Positions 26,630 to 34,493 of a DNA stretch of 42,560 nucleotides are shown here, one piece after another. Position numbers and translations under genes: made by a program. A model generated the notes under the pieces. It saw only the letters and a list, made by a program, of their open reading frames with translations, had not been told where the DNA came from and did no database searches. This stretch comes from an uncultured Sulfurovum sp. Lineage in GTDB: Bacteria; Campylobacterota; Campylobacteria; Campylobacterales; Sulfurovaceae. The stretch spans positions 1-42,560 of the forward strand of contig CAJXJN010000016.1 of assembly GCA_913055205.1 (NCBI GenBank), given 5' to 3'. How positions within the stretch are numbered: position 1 is the first letter of the stretch; each line of letters begins with the position of its first letter.

Positions 26630-26818
26630 CTAATATTTTACTATACCAGTATGCACATTCATTGCATCACTTACACTACTGGTTGCTTGAATCATACCAT
26701 ACAGAGCACCGATAAGCAAACCTGAGAGGATGACGATCCATATCGTCATTCTTTTCTCTTTGCTTTCTTTTCCTGCATAATCTTCTATACTATCCAAAGT
26801 TGGTTCCGTACTTTTCAT
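26630..26818 (-). CDS. Small single-TM protein between ccoG and the SQR-like gene
   Basis: 62 residues: a charged N-terminus (KSTEPTLDSIEDYAGKESKEKR), one membrane helix (MTIWIVILSGLLIGALYGMI) and a short outside tail. The start is the ATG at 26818, 5 bases after AAGGGG; two in-frame GTG codons precede it. It follows the ccoG stop by 9 bases and precedes the flavoprotein by 9. Similar tiny membrane proteins accompany cbb3 oxidase genes, so a role as oxidase or assembly subunit is possible. No family is recognised. Confidence 0.72.
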   Translation of the reverse strand: MKSTEPTLDSIEDYAGKESKEKRMTIWIVILSGLLIGALYGMIQATSSVSDAMNVHTGIVKY

Positions 26819-26827
26819 CACCACCCC

Positions 26828-28276
26828 TTACTTTTTAATCAAATCTGAACGAGGATAGACAAACACTGTATGTCTCTCTACTATAATATTCTCTTTATCA
26901 TCTGTTGCGAATGCTCTGATAGTCACAGGAATCGGTACATCTTTTCTTGCATCATTTGCCAACTTCTCTTTGGTTCGCAATACAACCACTTTTTTTCGTT
27001 TTTTCCCTGGAGCAATAGAGAAAGACTCTTTAGGTCTAATAATCTCTATCTTGTCATTATTTACAATTTCAAAATAGTAAGTATGTGGCTTGCTATCTGT
27101 GTTTGCAAATAAGAAAAGATAATCATTTTCTACTACACCATGATCCAGTACTTTGTAAAGTCTTGTTGTTTTATTGACATTCAAAAGCATATGTTCTTTT
27201 TTGCTACCCATCGCAAACAGCGCCACAAGCACCAATACCAGTACTGTAAAATATGCTATGACTTTAGGTCTAAAGTAATTCGTCTTACCTTTCTGATAAA
27301 TGACTTCATTTTCACTGGACCATCTCACAAGAGAAGGTTTTCCTAATGCACCCATCACAGTTGTACATGCATCTACACACTCCAGACAGTTAATACACTC
27401 AAGCTGAAGTCCTTTACGGATATCAATATGTGTAGGACATACCGTCACACAACTTTCACATGTCGTACACTCTGCTGTCGGGTTTGCAGCCAAAAGATCC
27501 TTGGTTTTACTGAATTTCTTTTCTCTCTCATATCCTTGTCCCTCATAAATATCACCTCCACGATGAGGATCATAAATAGCCATCACTGTATCATCATCAT
27601 AAAGTACTGACTGCACACGGCTGTAAGGACAGATATAGATACAAAAATCCTCTTTGATAAATACTACATCAATAATAATAAAGAGTGCTATACCTATCAG
27701 CATACCAAACAGCATCATATGCTCGCCAGGATTTTGTAAATAAGTAAAAAACTCTTCAGGTGGAACAAAGAACCATAAAAAATCCGCTGCTGCGATAAAT
27801 GCCAGAACAGACCAGAGTAAAATAGCGATTACTCTTTTTACCTGATTCTCAGACTTGCTCATATCCGGATCTTTTTGCTTGTTTTTGATACGTTTTCTCA
27901 AGCCTAAAAGTTTTGTTTCTATCCCGTCTCTGTAAATAACCCTAAAGATAGTCTGAGGACAGGCCCAACCACACCATGCTCTACCACCTACCGCTGTTAC
28001 AGCGAAGATCCCCAGGAAAAGCAACATAAGTAGAAATGGCATCAAATAGAGTTCCTGCATATCAAATGCAACGCCTGCCAAGTGTAGTTTTTTATGGTCA
28101 AAACTCAGTAGGAAAAGGTGATTCCCCCCTATTGTGATCCAAGGCATCACAAGTGCTATAATCGTTGCCACCACATATGCCCAATAACGTTTAATGCGGT
28201 AAGGCACCCACCCCTTTAAATACTCTTTTGCCTGATTCTTCTTTGGTTTTGTCTCTTCATTCGTAATTGCTTCCAT
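26828..28276 (-). CDS. ccoG: cbb3 cytochrome oxidase assembly protein CcoG
   Basis: An inner-membrane iron-sulfur protein proposed to reduce copper for CcoN of cbb3 oxidase. From the chosen start (MEAITNEETKPKKNQAKEYL, 482 residues) it has an N-terminal membrane region, CGWACPQTIFR, CIYICPYSRVQSVLYDDDTV, and two ferredoxin clusters (CTTCESCVTVCPTH and CINCLECVDAC). A further helix and an Ig-like C-terminal domain with paired beta strands (VVLRTKEKLANDA...) follow. The frame is open 39 codons upstream but that part lies inside the preceding gene. The ATG is one base after that gene's stop, so the two are tightly coupled. Confidence 0.93.
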   Translation of the reverse strand: MEAITNEETKPKKNQAKEYLKGWVPYRIKRYWAYVVATIIALVMPWITIGGNHLFLLSFDHKKLHLAGVAFDMQELYLMPFLLMLLFLGIFAVTAVGGRAWCGWACPQTIFRVIYRDGIETKLLGLRKRIKNKQKDPDMSKSENQVKRVIAILLWSVLAFIAAADFLWFFVPPEEFFTYLQNPGEHMMLFGMLIGIALFIIIDVVFIKEDFCIYICPYSRVQSVLYDDDTVMAIYDPHRGGDIYEGQGYEREKKFSKTKDLLAANPTAECTTCESCVTVCPTHIDIRKGLQLECINCLECVDACTTVMGALGKPSLVRWSSENEVIYQKGKTNYFRPKVIAYFTVLVLVLVALFAMGSKKEHMLLNVNKTTRLYKVLDHGVVENDYLFLFANTDSKPHTYYFEIVNNDKIEIIRPKESFSIAPGKKRKKVVVLRTKEKLANDARKDVPIPVTIRAFATDDKENIIVERHTVFVYPRSDLIKK

Positions 28277-28277
28277 T

Positions 28278-28952
28278 TTACGATATCCTTTTTTCTTTTT
28301 GTTGTTTCTCTTGTTCAAACGGACATACCAACAGGGTATTATCCGTACCTGAAATATCTTGCGGCTGATTGATCTCCATCCAGGACCCCTCAACCAATTC
28401 TCTTATCCCTCTTGACACTATATAATCTTTCAAAGAACTTCGACTTACGCCTAACTCCCTTGCAATAGCACTCACATTCATCCCCTCTTTCAGTAAAGAG
28501 ATGATCTGCGGCTGATAAGCATCGAACTTAGAGGAAGAGCGGCTTCCTTTCGGACGTCCTATCTTATTTGATTTTGCTTTTTGTGCTTCACGAAGGTCAT
28601 TCAGCAAAGGGAATATCTCTACTACTGTAGTCTCTTTGTTGATAAGCGTTTTCGCACTGGCGATATAAAGATCAATACTGTGACTTAACATACAATTAAT
28701 GATCTTGATCAACTCTTCCGCACGATCACTCAACACTGAAAGTGTATCCACAACAAGACTACTCCCCTCTTCAAGAGAGTGCATAAATTCTTCAAACTGT
28801 TTTCTCTCTTCTATGAGATGATTTTTGCTTGAATACTCTATAACCTCCTTCTCTATTTCCAGATTTTGAGCCAATGAAAACGAGAGGATATTACGCTGCT
28901 GTTCAGACATATTATTGTTGTCTGGCATTTGTCTTAAATACGCATAATTCAT
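28278..28952 (-). CDS. Regulator-like protein built on a dead serine-recombinase fold
   Basis: A 224-residue protein. Residues 1-125 follow the resolvase/invertase fold (MNYAYLR for the usual YARVS strand, and SLVVDTLSVLSDRAEELIKI for LVVWKLDRLGRS). Residues 132-178 are a Hin-type helix-turn-helix: GRPKGSRSS, then ISLLKEGMNVSAIARELGVS. The catalytic Ser and nearby Arg of YARVS are replaced (Arg7 and Tyr5), and the two active-site Arg of LDRLGR are Val and Asp. Recombination is therefore not expected and DNA binding alone is. Its stop is one base from the ccoG start. A palindrome TTGTCA-TTT-TGACAA lies just before its ribosome site, suggesting autoregulation. Confidence 0.75.
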   Translation of the reverse strand: MNYAYLRQMPDNNNMSEQQRNILSFSLAQNLEIEKEVIEYSSKNHLIEERKQFEEFMHSLEEGSSLVVDTLSVLSDRAEELIKIINCMLSHSIDLYIASAKTLINKETTVVEIFPLLNDLREAQKAKSNKIGRPKGSRSSSKFDAYQPQIISLLKEGMNVSAIARELGVSRSSLKDYIVSRGIRELVEGSWMEINQPQDISGTDNTLLVCPFEQEKQQKEKRIS

Positions 28953-28961
28953 ACTTCTCCT

Positions 28962-28976
28962 TTGTCATTTTGACAA
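28962..28976 (-). promoter_or_regulatory. Operator-like palindrome before the dead-recombinase gene
   Basis: TTGTCA-TTT-TGACAA, 6-bp arms, lies 9 bases upstream of the ATG and touches the AAAGGAG ribosome site. The half-site GTCA also appears in the three spaced repeats further upstream. A bound dimer would block translation start or transcription. Confidence 0.5.
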
Positions 28977-29022
28977 TTTTAACTTGGATGATGTTAAAAG
29001 TAACTTATTTTTATATTAAAAA

Positions 29023-29067
29023 CGTCACTTTATATCTTTTTTCGTCAAGACCGCTTTATTTACGTCA
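29023..29067. promoter_or_regulatory. Three CGTCA boxes at 20-bp spacing
   Basis: CGTCA occurs at 29023-29027, 29043-29047 and 29063-29067, exactly 20 bases apart, in the divergent region of the recombinase-like gene and moaC. Two helical turns per interval puts them on one face of the DNA. The last box ends 8 bases before the extended -10 of moaC, so binding would affect that promoter. Confidence 0.5.
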
Positions 29068-29074
29068 TTTTTTA

Positions 29075-29083
29075 TGCTAAAAT
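29075..29083 (+). promoter_or_regulatory. Extended -10 of moaC
   Basis: TGCTAAAAT lies 31 bases before the GTG of moaC. The -35 region is occupied by the CGTCA boxes. Confidence 0.5.
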
Positions 29084-29113
29084 AATTAAAATTTAAACTA
29101 TGAGGATGCATTA

Positions 29114-29584
29114 GTGAACTTAACACATCTTGATGAACAGAATAAACCTAAAATGGTAGATGTTTCAGAAAAGGACAATACAACACGTATTGCAACGGCA
29201 AGCGGTATCATCGAGGTAGGTCAACCTGCCTTTGATACGGTCGTCGCCAACTCTGCAAAAAAAGGGCCCGTCCTTCAAACCGCTGTCATTGCAGCTATAC
29301 AAGGAACAAAGCAGACAAGTACACTCATTCCTATGTGTCATCCGCTTATGCTTACTTCAGTCAAAACAGACATTGAAGAGTTGCCGGAAGTGCCTGGTTT
29401 CAAACTTACTGTCACAGCCAAGCTTAACGGACAGACAGGTGTAGAAATGGAAGCACTGACCGGTGTAAGCATAGGATTACTTACTATTTATGATATGCTT
29501 AAAGCCATTGATAAAGGTATGGTGATAAGAAATGTACAATTAGAACAGAAATCAGGAGGGAACAGCGGTGATTTTAGACGATAA
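29114..29584 (+). CDS. moaC: Cyclic pyranopterin monophosphate synthase (molybdenum cofactor)
   Basis: Converts the MoaA product to cyclic pyranopterin monophosphate. The start is GTG with AGGATG ahead. Family blocks are [38 protein letters not shown], the active-site [33 protein letters not shown], and a C-terminal KSGG. At 156 residues it is full length. It feeds molybdoenzymes such as the SoxC protein further down the window. It overlaps the next gene by 17 bases. Confidence 0.95.
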   Translation: MNLTHLDEQNKPKMVDVSEKDNTTRIATASGIIEVGQPAFDTVVANSAKKGPVLQTAVIAAIQGTKQTSTLIPMCHPLMLTSVKTDIEELPEVPGFKLTVTAKLNGQTGVEMEALTGVSIGLLTIYDMLKAIDKGMVIRNVQLEQKSGGNSGDFRR

Positions 29585-29837
29585 AACACAAGAAAAACCA
29601 CAAATAGAATACCCGACCAATTGGGGATTTAAACTCATAGGCAGAGATAAAGAAACTTTACTTGCCTGTATCAAAGAAGTGATGGGAGAGAAAGAGCACC
29701 TCTGTTCTCTTGGAAATCCATCAAGAACAGGAAAATTTCACAGTTACAATGCAAGCTGTGTCGTAGAAAGCCAGGAAGAGCGGGACAGACTTTTCAAATG
29801 CTTTCAGGACCATGATGATGTTGAGATGGTGATTTAA
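29568..29837 (+). CDS. DUF493 (YbeD-like) protein
   Basis: An 89-residue protein of the DUF493/UPF0250 family with a small ferredoxin-like fold. Blocks are [40 protein letters not shown] and the C-terminal DHDDVEMVI. YbeD in E. coli is of unclear, possibly regulatory, function near lipB. The start is GTG inside the end of moaC, so translation is coupled. An inverted repeat follows after 11 bases. Confidence 0.85.
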   Translation: MILDDKTQEKPQIEYPTNWGFKLIGRDKETLLACIKEVMGEKEHLCSLGNPSRTGKFHSYNASCVVESQEERDRLFKCFQDHDDVEMVI

Positions 29838-29848
29838 TTCAAAATACT

Positions 29849-29889
29849 TTTCATAGCTATAACGAAGAATGAAAGAGATAGCTATGAAA
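29849..29889 (+). terminator. Long inverted repeat after DUF493
   Basis: TTTCATAGCTAT (29849-29860) and ATAGCTATGAAA (29878-29889) are perfect 12-bp arms around a 17-base loop. No immediate U-run follows, though a CTTCCTCTTTTTCT tract lies 10 bases on. It may be a weak terminator or an RNA-stability hairpin. Confidence 0.5.
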
Positions 29890-29945
29890 GAAACAGCTTC
29901 CTCTTTTTCTAACCGGTACACATTTCAGCCTTAGTCCTCTTGTGT

Positions 29946-29951
29946 TATAAT
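29946..29951 (+). promoter_or_regulatory. -10 element of thiI
   Basis: A perfect TATAAT, 26 bases before the GTG of thiI and downstream of the inverted repeat. Confidence 0.5.
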
Positions 29952-29977
29952 GGCACTTAAAAACAAGGCTGACTATC

Positions 29978-31438
29978 GTGGAAACTCCATCAGTTAATAC
30001 ACAGAAATTTATCTTAAAACTCTTTCCTGAAATCATGGTGAAAGGCTCTTCTGCCAAAAGACAGATGGTGGGACAACTCTACAATAACCTCATAAAACTC
30101 TTAAAAATATACAGCCCTGAAATTAAAGTTAAAAAATTTAGCGATAAAATAGAAGTCGTTACCCCCACGGATGTACTTACAGAGGTACGACAAACCCTGT
30201 TACACACTCCCGGCATAGAACAGGTACTTGAAGCTTTACAGTTTGATGGTATGGATGAACTCTCAGACATTAAAGTAAAAGTTGCAGAAGTGATGGCAAA
30301 AGAGGTGGAAGGCAAAACCTTTGTGATCCGTGCAAAACGTACAGGTACACACTCCTTCAACTCTACAGAAATGGAGCAGACGGTTGGAGGGTATATGCTG
30401 GCACACTGCAATGCAAAAGGCGTAGACCTGCATCAGCCGGAAGTAACAGTGCGCATAGAACTCATTAACAAACAACTTAACATCATCACCACCAAACATG
30501 CAGGACTCGGTGGTTTTCCTATAGGTACACAAGGAGACATTCTTTCTCTTATGTCTGGTGGTTTTGACTCTACAGTAGCCAGTTATCTGACGATGAAACG
30601 TGGGATAAAAACCCACTTTATTTTCTTTAACCTTGGGGGTATCGCTCATGAAATAGGAGTAAAACAGGTTGCATTCTACCTTTGGTCGAAGTATGGTGCT
30701 TCACATCGTGTCTCTTTTATCTCTGTACCTTTTGATAAAGTCATAGAAGAGATATTCCGTTCTACCCATGAAACATATATGGGAGTTACACTTAAACGCC
30801 TCATGCTCATGGCAGCAGAAAAGATCGCTGATTCCATGGAGATAGATGCACTTGTAACGGGTGAGAGTGTTGCACAGGTCTCCAGTCAGACACTACGTAA
30901 CCTGGCTCTTATAGACCAAGTTTCAAATAAACTTATCCTGCGCCCGCTGGCAACAATGAATAAACCGGATATCATCAATATAGCCAATGAAATAGGCACC
31001 CGCCGATTTGCAGAAAATATGCCGGAGTATTGCGGTGTCATCTCCAAGAATCCCATTGTACACGGTTCGTACAAACGTATGGAAAAAGAAGCCAAACGTT
31101 TTAATTACACTGTACTGGACAAAGCTGTGGAAGACTCTGTTAAGATTTATGTTGATGAGATCATAGATGATGTAAGCAACGCAGCCCCGATAGAAGTGAT
31201 ACATGATCTGACCAAAGGAGAATATGTTGTCATAGATATTCGTGCTGAAGAGGAGTGCATTGCTACGCCTTGTAAATGTATTAAGATACCTTTTTATAAA
31301 CTCAAAACAGAGTTTAAAAAATTACCACAGGACAAAGAGTACCTACTCTACTGTGAAAAAGGTATTATGAGCCAACTGCATGCACAATACTTACGCGACT
31401 CGGAGTCACGTGAAAATGTAAGGGTTTACAGACCCTGA
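29978..31438 (+). CDS. thiI: tRNA 4-thiouridine synthase / thiamine thiazole sulfurtransferase
   Basis: A 486-residue protein in three parts. An N-terminal ferredoxin-like plus THUMP region (to about 170) binds tRNA. A PP-loop ATPase follows with SGGFDST at 193-199 and MPEYCGVISKNP. A C-terminal rhodanese domain has the catalytic Cys459 in YCEKGIMSQ. This is the long, E. coli-like form, able both to thiolate U8 of tRNA and to supply sulfur for the thiazole of thiamine. The GTG start has a TATAAT 26 bases upstream. Its end overlaps the convergent PqiA-like gene by 13 bases. Confidence 0.93.
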   Translation: METPSVNTQKFILKLFPEIMVKGSSAKRQMVGQLYNNLIKLLKIYSPEIKVKKFSDKIEVVTPTDVLTEVRQTLLHTPGIEQVLEALQFDGMDELSDIKVKVAEVMAKEVEGKTFVIRAKRTGTHSFNSTEMEQTVGGYMLAHCNAKGVDLHQPEVTVRIELINKQLNIITTKHAGLGGFPIGTQGDILSLMSGGFDSTVASYLTMKRGIKTHFIFFNLGGIAHEIGVKQVAFYLWSKYGASHRVSFISVPFDKVIEEIFRSTHETYMGVTLKRLMLMAAEKIADSMEIDALVTGESVAQVSSQTLRNLALIDQVSNKLILRPLATMNKPDIINIANEIGTRRFAENMPEYCGVISKNPIVHGSYKRMEKEAKRFNYTVLDKAVEDSVKIYVDEIIDDVSNAAPIEVIHDLTKGEYVVIDIRAEEECIATPCKCIKIPFYKLKTEFKKLPQDKEYLLYCEKGIMSQLHAQYLRDSESRENVRVYRP

Positions 31439-32262
31439 TCATTGATTGCTTTGCTCCTGTGCAACATCTTGTCTGCACTCAGACTCACCAACATAGAGAC
31501 GATCACATATGCAAGGAAAAAGTAAAGCCCCACCTCAACCTCTGCACGACTTACATCTCCTTTGTTTGCAGTAAGATAGACTAAAAAAGTCGCCACCACA
31601 AAGACATCTACCATCGACCATTTTCCTATCATCTTAAAAAATGTCACGATACCATGAGCAAATTTACTATCTTTAAAGAGAGAAACAAAAAGTAACGAGA
31701 GTGTTTTAACCATAGGTATACATACAGAGAAAAGCAATATGACTATCGCCACTACAATATCTCCGCTTCCAAAAAGTTTTTCAATAGAACCAATGACTCC
31801 TTTGGATTCAAATGAAAGTACCACATCACCCAAATACTCCACTTCTTTGTGAATAGTCACCATCAGAATAGGAGTGATCAGTCCAAACACCAACGTCACC
31901 AATGCAGCTAAAGAACCAAAAAAAGTAAATACCCGTAAAGAGATCAAGAAATAGCTCCCCAGTATTCCAAGAAGCCACAGTATAAAATAGAGTGTATACA
32001 CTTGACTCTTCTTTTTGTGAATCTTTTGTTCTACTCTCAATTTTTCAAGATTGTCTTTTTTACCATTTTTGTAAAGTCCTAAAGAGAAGCGTTCAGCAAG
32101 CTCTTTAAGCTGAAATTCTGCCAATTTCTTTGCACTCATATGACTCACAAGTGATGCCGTTGCTCTTTCATATGCTTTTGCCTGAGTATAGGCTTTTGAA
32201 CCAAAAAACACCATCATGCCCAAAAGAAGTATTAATATAGTATAGAGTAACTGTTTTTTCAT
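31426..32262 (-). CDS. PqiA-like inner-membrane protein
   Basis: A 278-residue membrane protein. An N-terminal signal-anchor (LLYTILILLLGMMVFFGSKA) and about 90 charged periplasmic residues precede a four-helix PqiA domain. The family's GKWSMVDVFVVATFLVYLTA is near residue 210. PqiA proteins work with MCE-domain PqiB in lipid transport across the envelope, but no MCE gene is adjacent. Unlike E. coli PqiA, only one domain copy and no zinc-ribbon Cys are visible. It ends convergent with thiI. Confidence 0.8.
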   Translation of the reverse strand: MKKQLLYTILILLLGMMVFFGSKAYTQAKAYERATASLVSHMSAKKLAEFQLKELAERFSLGLYKNGKKDNLEKLRVEQKIHKKKSQVYTLYFILWLLGILGSYFLISLRVFTFFGSLAALVTLVFGLITPILMVTIHKEVEYLGDVVLSFESKGVIGSIEKLFGSGDIVVAIVILLFSVCIPMVKTLSLLFVSLFKDSKFAHGIVTFFKMIGKWSMVDVFVVATFLVYLTANKGDVSRAEVEVGLYFFLAYVIVSMLVSLSADKMLHRSKAINDQGL

Positions 32263-32286
32263 AGGGAGATTATACTATACTTTATT

Positions 32287-33069
32287 ATGGATAATAAAAT
32301 AGAAATACTTAAACAGATAGCAAAAGATGCTGGAAAAATAGTTAAAGAAGGCTACCATACATCAAAAGAGATAACCCATAAAGGTGTTGTTGATCTCGTC
32401 ACGGAGTATGATGTCAAAACAGAGAACTTCATCTTAAAAGAGCTTAAAAAATATTTTCCGGACTACACCCTTGTCGGTGAAGAGAGTCACAAAGGTAACT
32501 ACCATTACAACAAGGCTATCTATATAGACCCCATAGATGGCACCACAAATTTCATCCACGGCATACCTTATCTTGCTATATCTCTAGGCGTATGGGAAGG
32601 AGGGAACCCTGTGATGGCTGTAGTCTATAACCCCGTCTTGGAAGAGATGTTCTGGGCAGTCAAAGGTAAAGGATCTTACTGTAATGGAAGTAAACTAGCC
32701 GTAAGCAAACAAGACAAACTCCAACAGTCCCTTATCGCTACAGGATTCCCTTATGCCAAAGTCAACCAAGGTATCGAATACCACTGGGTTATCAACTGCA
32801 TAACAAATCTACTACCACACATCAGAGACATACGCCGCTTAGGTGCTGCTTCTGTTGACCTCTGCTACTTAGCGAAAGGTAAGTTCGATGCTTTTTATGA
32901 GATAGACTTAAAACCGTGGGATGTTGCCGGAGGAATACTCATACTTTTAGAAGCGGGTGGCAAAGTTTCCAATGTACATGGAAAAACATTTGATTTTGAT
33001 GATAAAAGCATCATCGCCAGTAATGGAAAAGTACATAAACAACTACTGGGATACCTCGAGCTAATCTAG
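32287..33069 (+). CDS. suhB: Inositol monophosphatase family protein
   Basis: A 260-residue magnesium-dependent phosphatase. The metal site is seen in GEESHKG, the signature YIDPIDGTTNFIHGIPYLAIS and KPWDVAGGILILLEAGG. Its substrate may be inositol-1-phosphate, another small phosphate, or it may act like SuhB in rRNA assembly. It has no signal peptide. It lies 24 bases from the divergent PqiA-like gene and overlaps the end of the next convergent gene by 9 bases. The gene name is by family only. Confidence 0.85.
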   Translation: MDNKIEILKQIAKDAGKIVKEGYHTSKEITHKGVVDLVTEYDVKTENFILKELKKYFPDYTLVGEESHKGNYHYNKAIYIDPIDGTTNFIHGIPYLAISLGVWEGGNPVMAVVYNPVLEEMFWAVKGKGSYCNGSKLAVSKQDKLQQSLIATGFPYAKVNQGIEYHWVINCITNLLPHIRDIRRLGAASVDLCYLAKGKFDAFYEIDLKPWDVAGGILILLEAGGKVSNVHGKTFDFDDKSIIASNGKVHKQLLGYLELI

Positions 33070-33987
33070 TACCTCAAAATAAATTAAAAGTGTTTTCTGA
33101 AAAAAGTTATCATTGTCATCACTTATCATCACGTAACGATGTCTGCCTACTTTTGCCAATCCTTCAAAATTATCGACATCCCAGCCTTTATGGCTGTTCA
33201 TTTTAGCAAGCACTTTAGTTTGACACCAACCCCTTTTACATTTTTTCAAATAGACCTTTTTAAGAGTCACCACAAAAGGGGAAAGCATCCCTGTATAGGA
33301 ACGCTCCAGTACCAACAGATTCCCATCATCCATCACTTCCATCGCAACCACAGAACTTTTGGCTTCAGGTTCAGCTTTAAAGTGCCATTTTTTACCACTT
33401 AATGCATAAATGGTTTGTCGTTTCTTATTGTCTTCTTCCAGTGGCCATTCGGTTGCTGTGAGCAAGCCATATTTATAGTGCCAGGTAAGCGCTTCCAGTG
33501 ATTTATTACGACTGCGGTAATTCTTAGGATCTCTAAGTTGCTTTGGGAGTCTATATTTTTTAACCATTTGCCCCTTGCTATTAAAATGACCCACTTTTGC
33601 TTTTCCTTCAAAAGAGATAAACAAACGGCCTTTTTTATCTAACGTCATTCCCTCACTGTCACGTTGCCACTTTTTACCACTTTTTTTAGTAAGTTTTACT
33701 GCATCAAGAGGAGTCAATGAATCTATCTTCGTGGAAAAACTCACTTTAAATGTAAAAAGTTTCCCCTCATCACTTACCATATAAAGTTTTTTTGATTTTG
33801 GATGATAGGCTATATCTGAAATCTCAGAAAATTTTATCCCCTTGATATGCTGAAAAGAAAATTGTTTTTGGTCAAGTATCTTAATGCCCATAAAACTATT
33901 GTCTTTTAAAGGAGGCGTAATGTTTACAGAGGAGATACCTGCTTGGAGGACTCCCAAAACAAAGAGTAGAAGAAAAGTTATCCTCAT
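33061..33987 (-). CDS. Exported esterase-like/phytase family protein
   Basis: A 308-residue protein with a signal peptide (RITFLLLFVLGVLQA) and a beta-propeller of the esterase-like activity of phytase family. Blocks include EISDIAYHPKSKKLYMVSDEG, WQRDSEGMTLDKKGRLFISFEG, SLEALTWHYKYGLLTATEWP, and KGWDVDNFEGLAKVGRHRYVMISDDND. It would sit in the periplasm or be surface-linked. It follows lspA by 56 bases on the same strand, probably as last gene of the glmM-lspA unit. Substrate unknown. Confidence 0.78.
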   Translation of the reverse strand: MRITFLLLFVLGVLQAGISSVNITPPLKDNSFMGIKILDQKQFSFQHIKGIKFSEISDIAYHPKSKKLYMVSDEGKLFTFKVSFSTKIDSLTPLDAVKLTKKSGKKWQRDSEGMTLDKKGRLFISFEGKAKVGHFNSKGQMVKKYRLPKQLRDPKNYRSRNKSLEALTWHYKYGLLTATEWPLEEDNKKRQTIYALSGKKWHFKAEPEAKSSVVAMEVMDDGNLLVLERSYTGMLSPFVVTLKKVYLKKCKRGWCQTKVLAKMNSHKGWDVDNFEGLAKVGRHRYVMISDDNDNFFQKTLLIYFEVLD

Positions 33988-34043
33988 TGTTCTTCAGCCC
34001 GTGGGGAACAGGAATGTTTATTGCCAATTGAAACTTTCATGGT

Positions 34044-34493
34044 TTACTTGGACTCTGATTTTTCAGGGAAAAAGTAAACCATAAGAATAATCCATGCAAT
34101 AGCAATATCTATAGCAATATCTGCATAGTTAAACACAGCAAAGTTAAACCCACAGTGCCATGCTATATAGTCCACCACACCCCCATGTACAAAACGATCA
34201 TAAACATTACCGAGAGAACCACCTATCAACAAGCCTATAGGAAAAGCATCGCGTTTAATGTAACCCTCTTTAAACACAAAGTATAGTATTCCAATAATAA
34301 GAAGGCTCTGTACCCACTTTAAATAAGGACCAACAAAAGCGAACATAGAGAATGCAATACCTTTATTATAATGTAACTCCAGGTCTATACACTTTCCTGC
34401 ACGGTAGTACCCTTCAACAAAAATAGACTTGATATTCTGATCAATCATAAAGGTACCTATCACAACAAGTAAAAAAACAACAAATGCACGCAT
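34044..34493 (-). CDS. lspA: Lipoprotein signal peptidase
   Basis: A 149-residue, four-helix aspartic peptidase that cuts prolipoproteins after lipidation. DQNIKSIF, NKGIAFSMF, the first catalytic Asp in GGSLGNVYDRFVHGGVVDYI and the second in FAVFNYADIAI are present. Its start overlaps the glmM stop (TAATG), so it is translationally coupled, an arrangement I recall from other Campylobacterota. Clients in this window include the two transpeptidase lipoproteins and the Cys-rich lipoprotein. Confidence 0.95.
   Translation of the reverse strand: MRAFVVFLLVVIGTFMIDQNIKSIFVEGYYRAGKCIDLELHYNKGIAFSMFAFVGPYLKWVQSLLIIGILYFVFKEGYIKRDAFPIGLLIGGSLGNVYDRFVHGGVVDYIAWHCGFNFAVFNYADIAIDIAIAWIILMVYFFPEKSESK

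Noticed and set aside
28278-28952. Active invertase or mobile-element recombinase
   Set aside because: Catalytic Ser and Arg residues are absent and no inverted crossover sites or element ends were seen.
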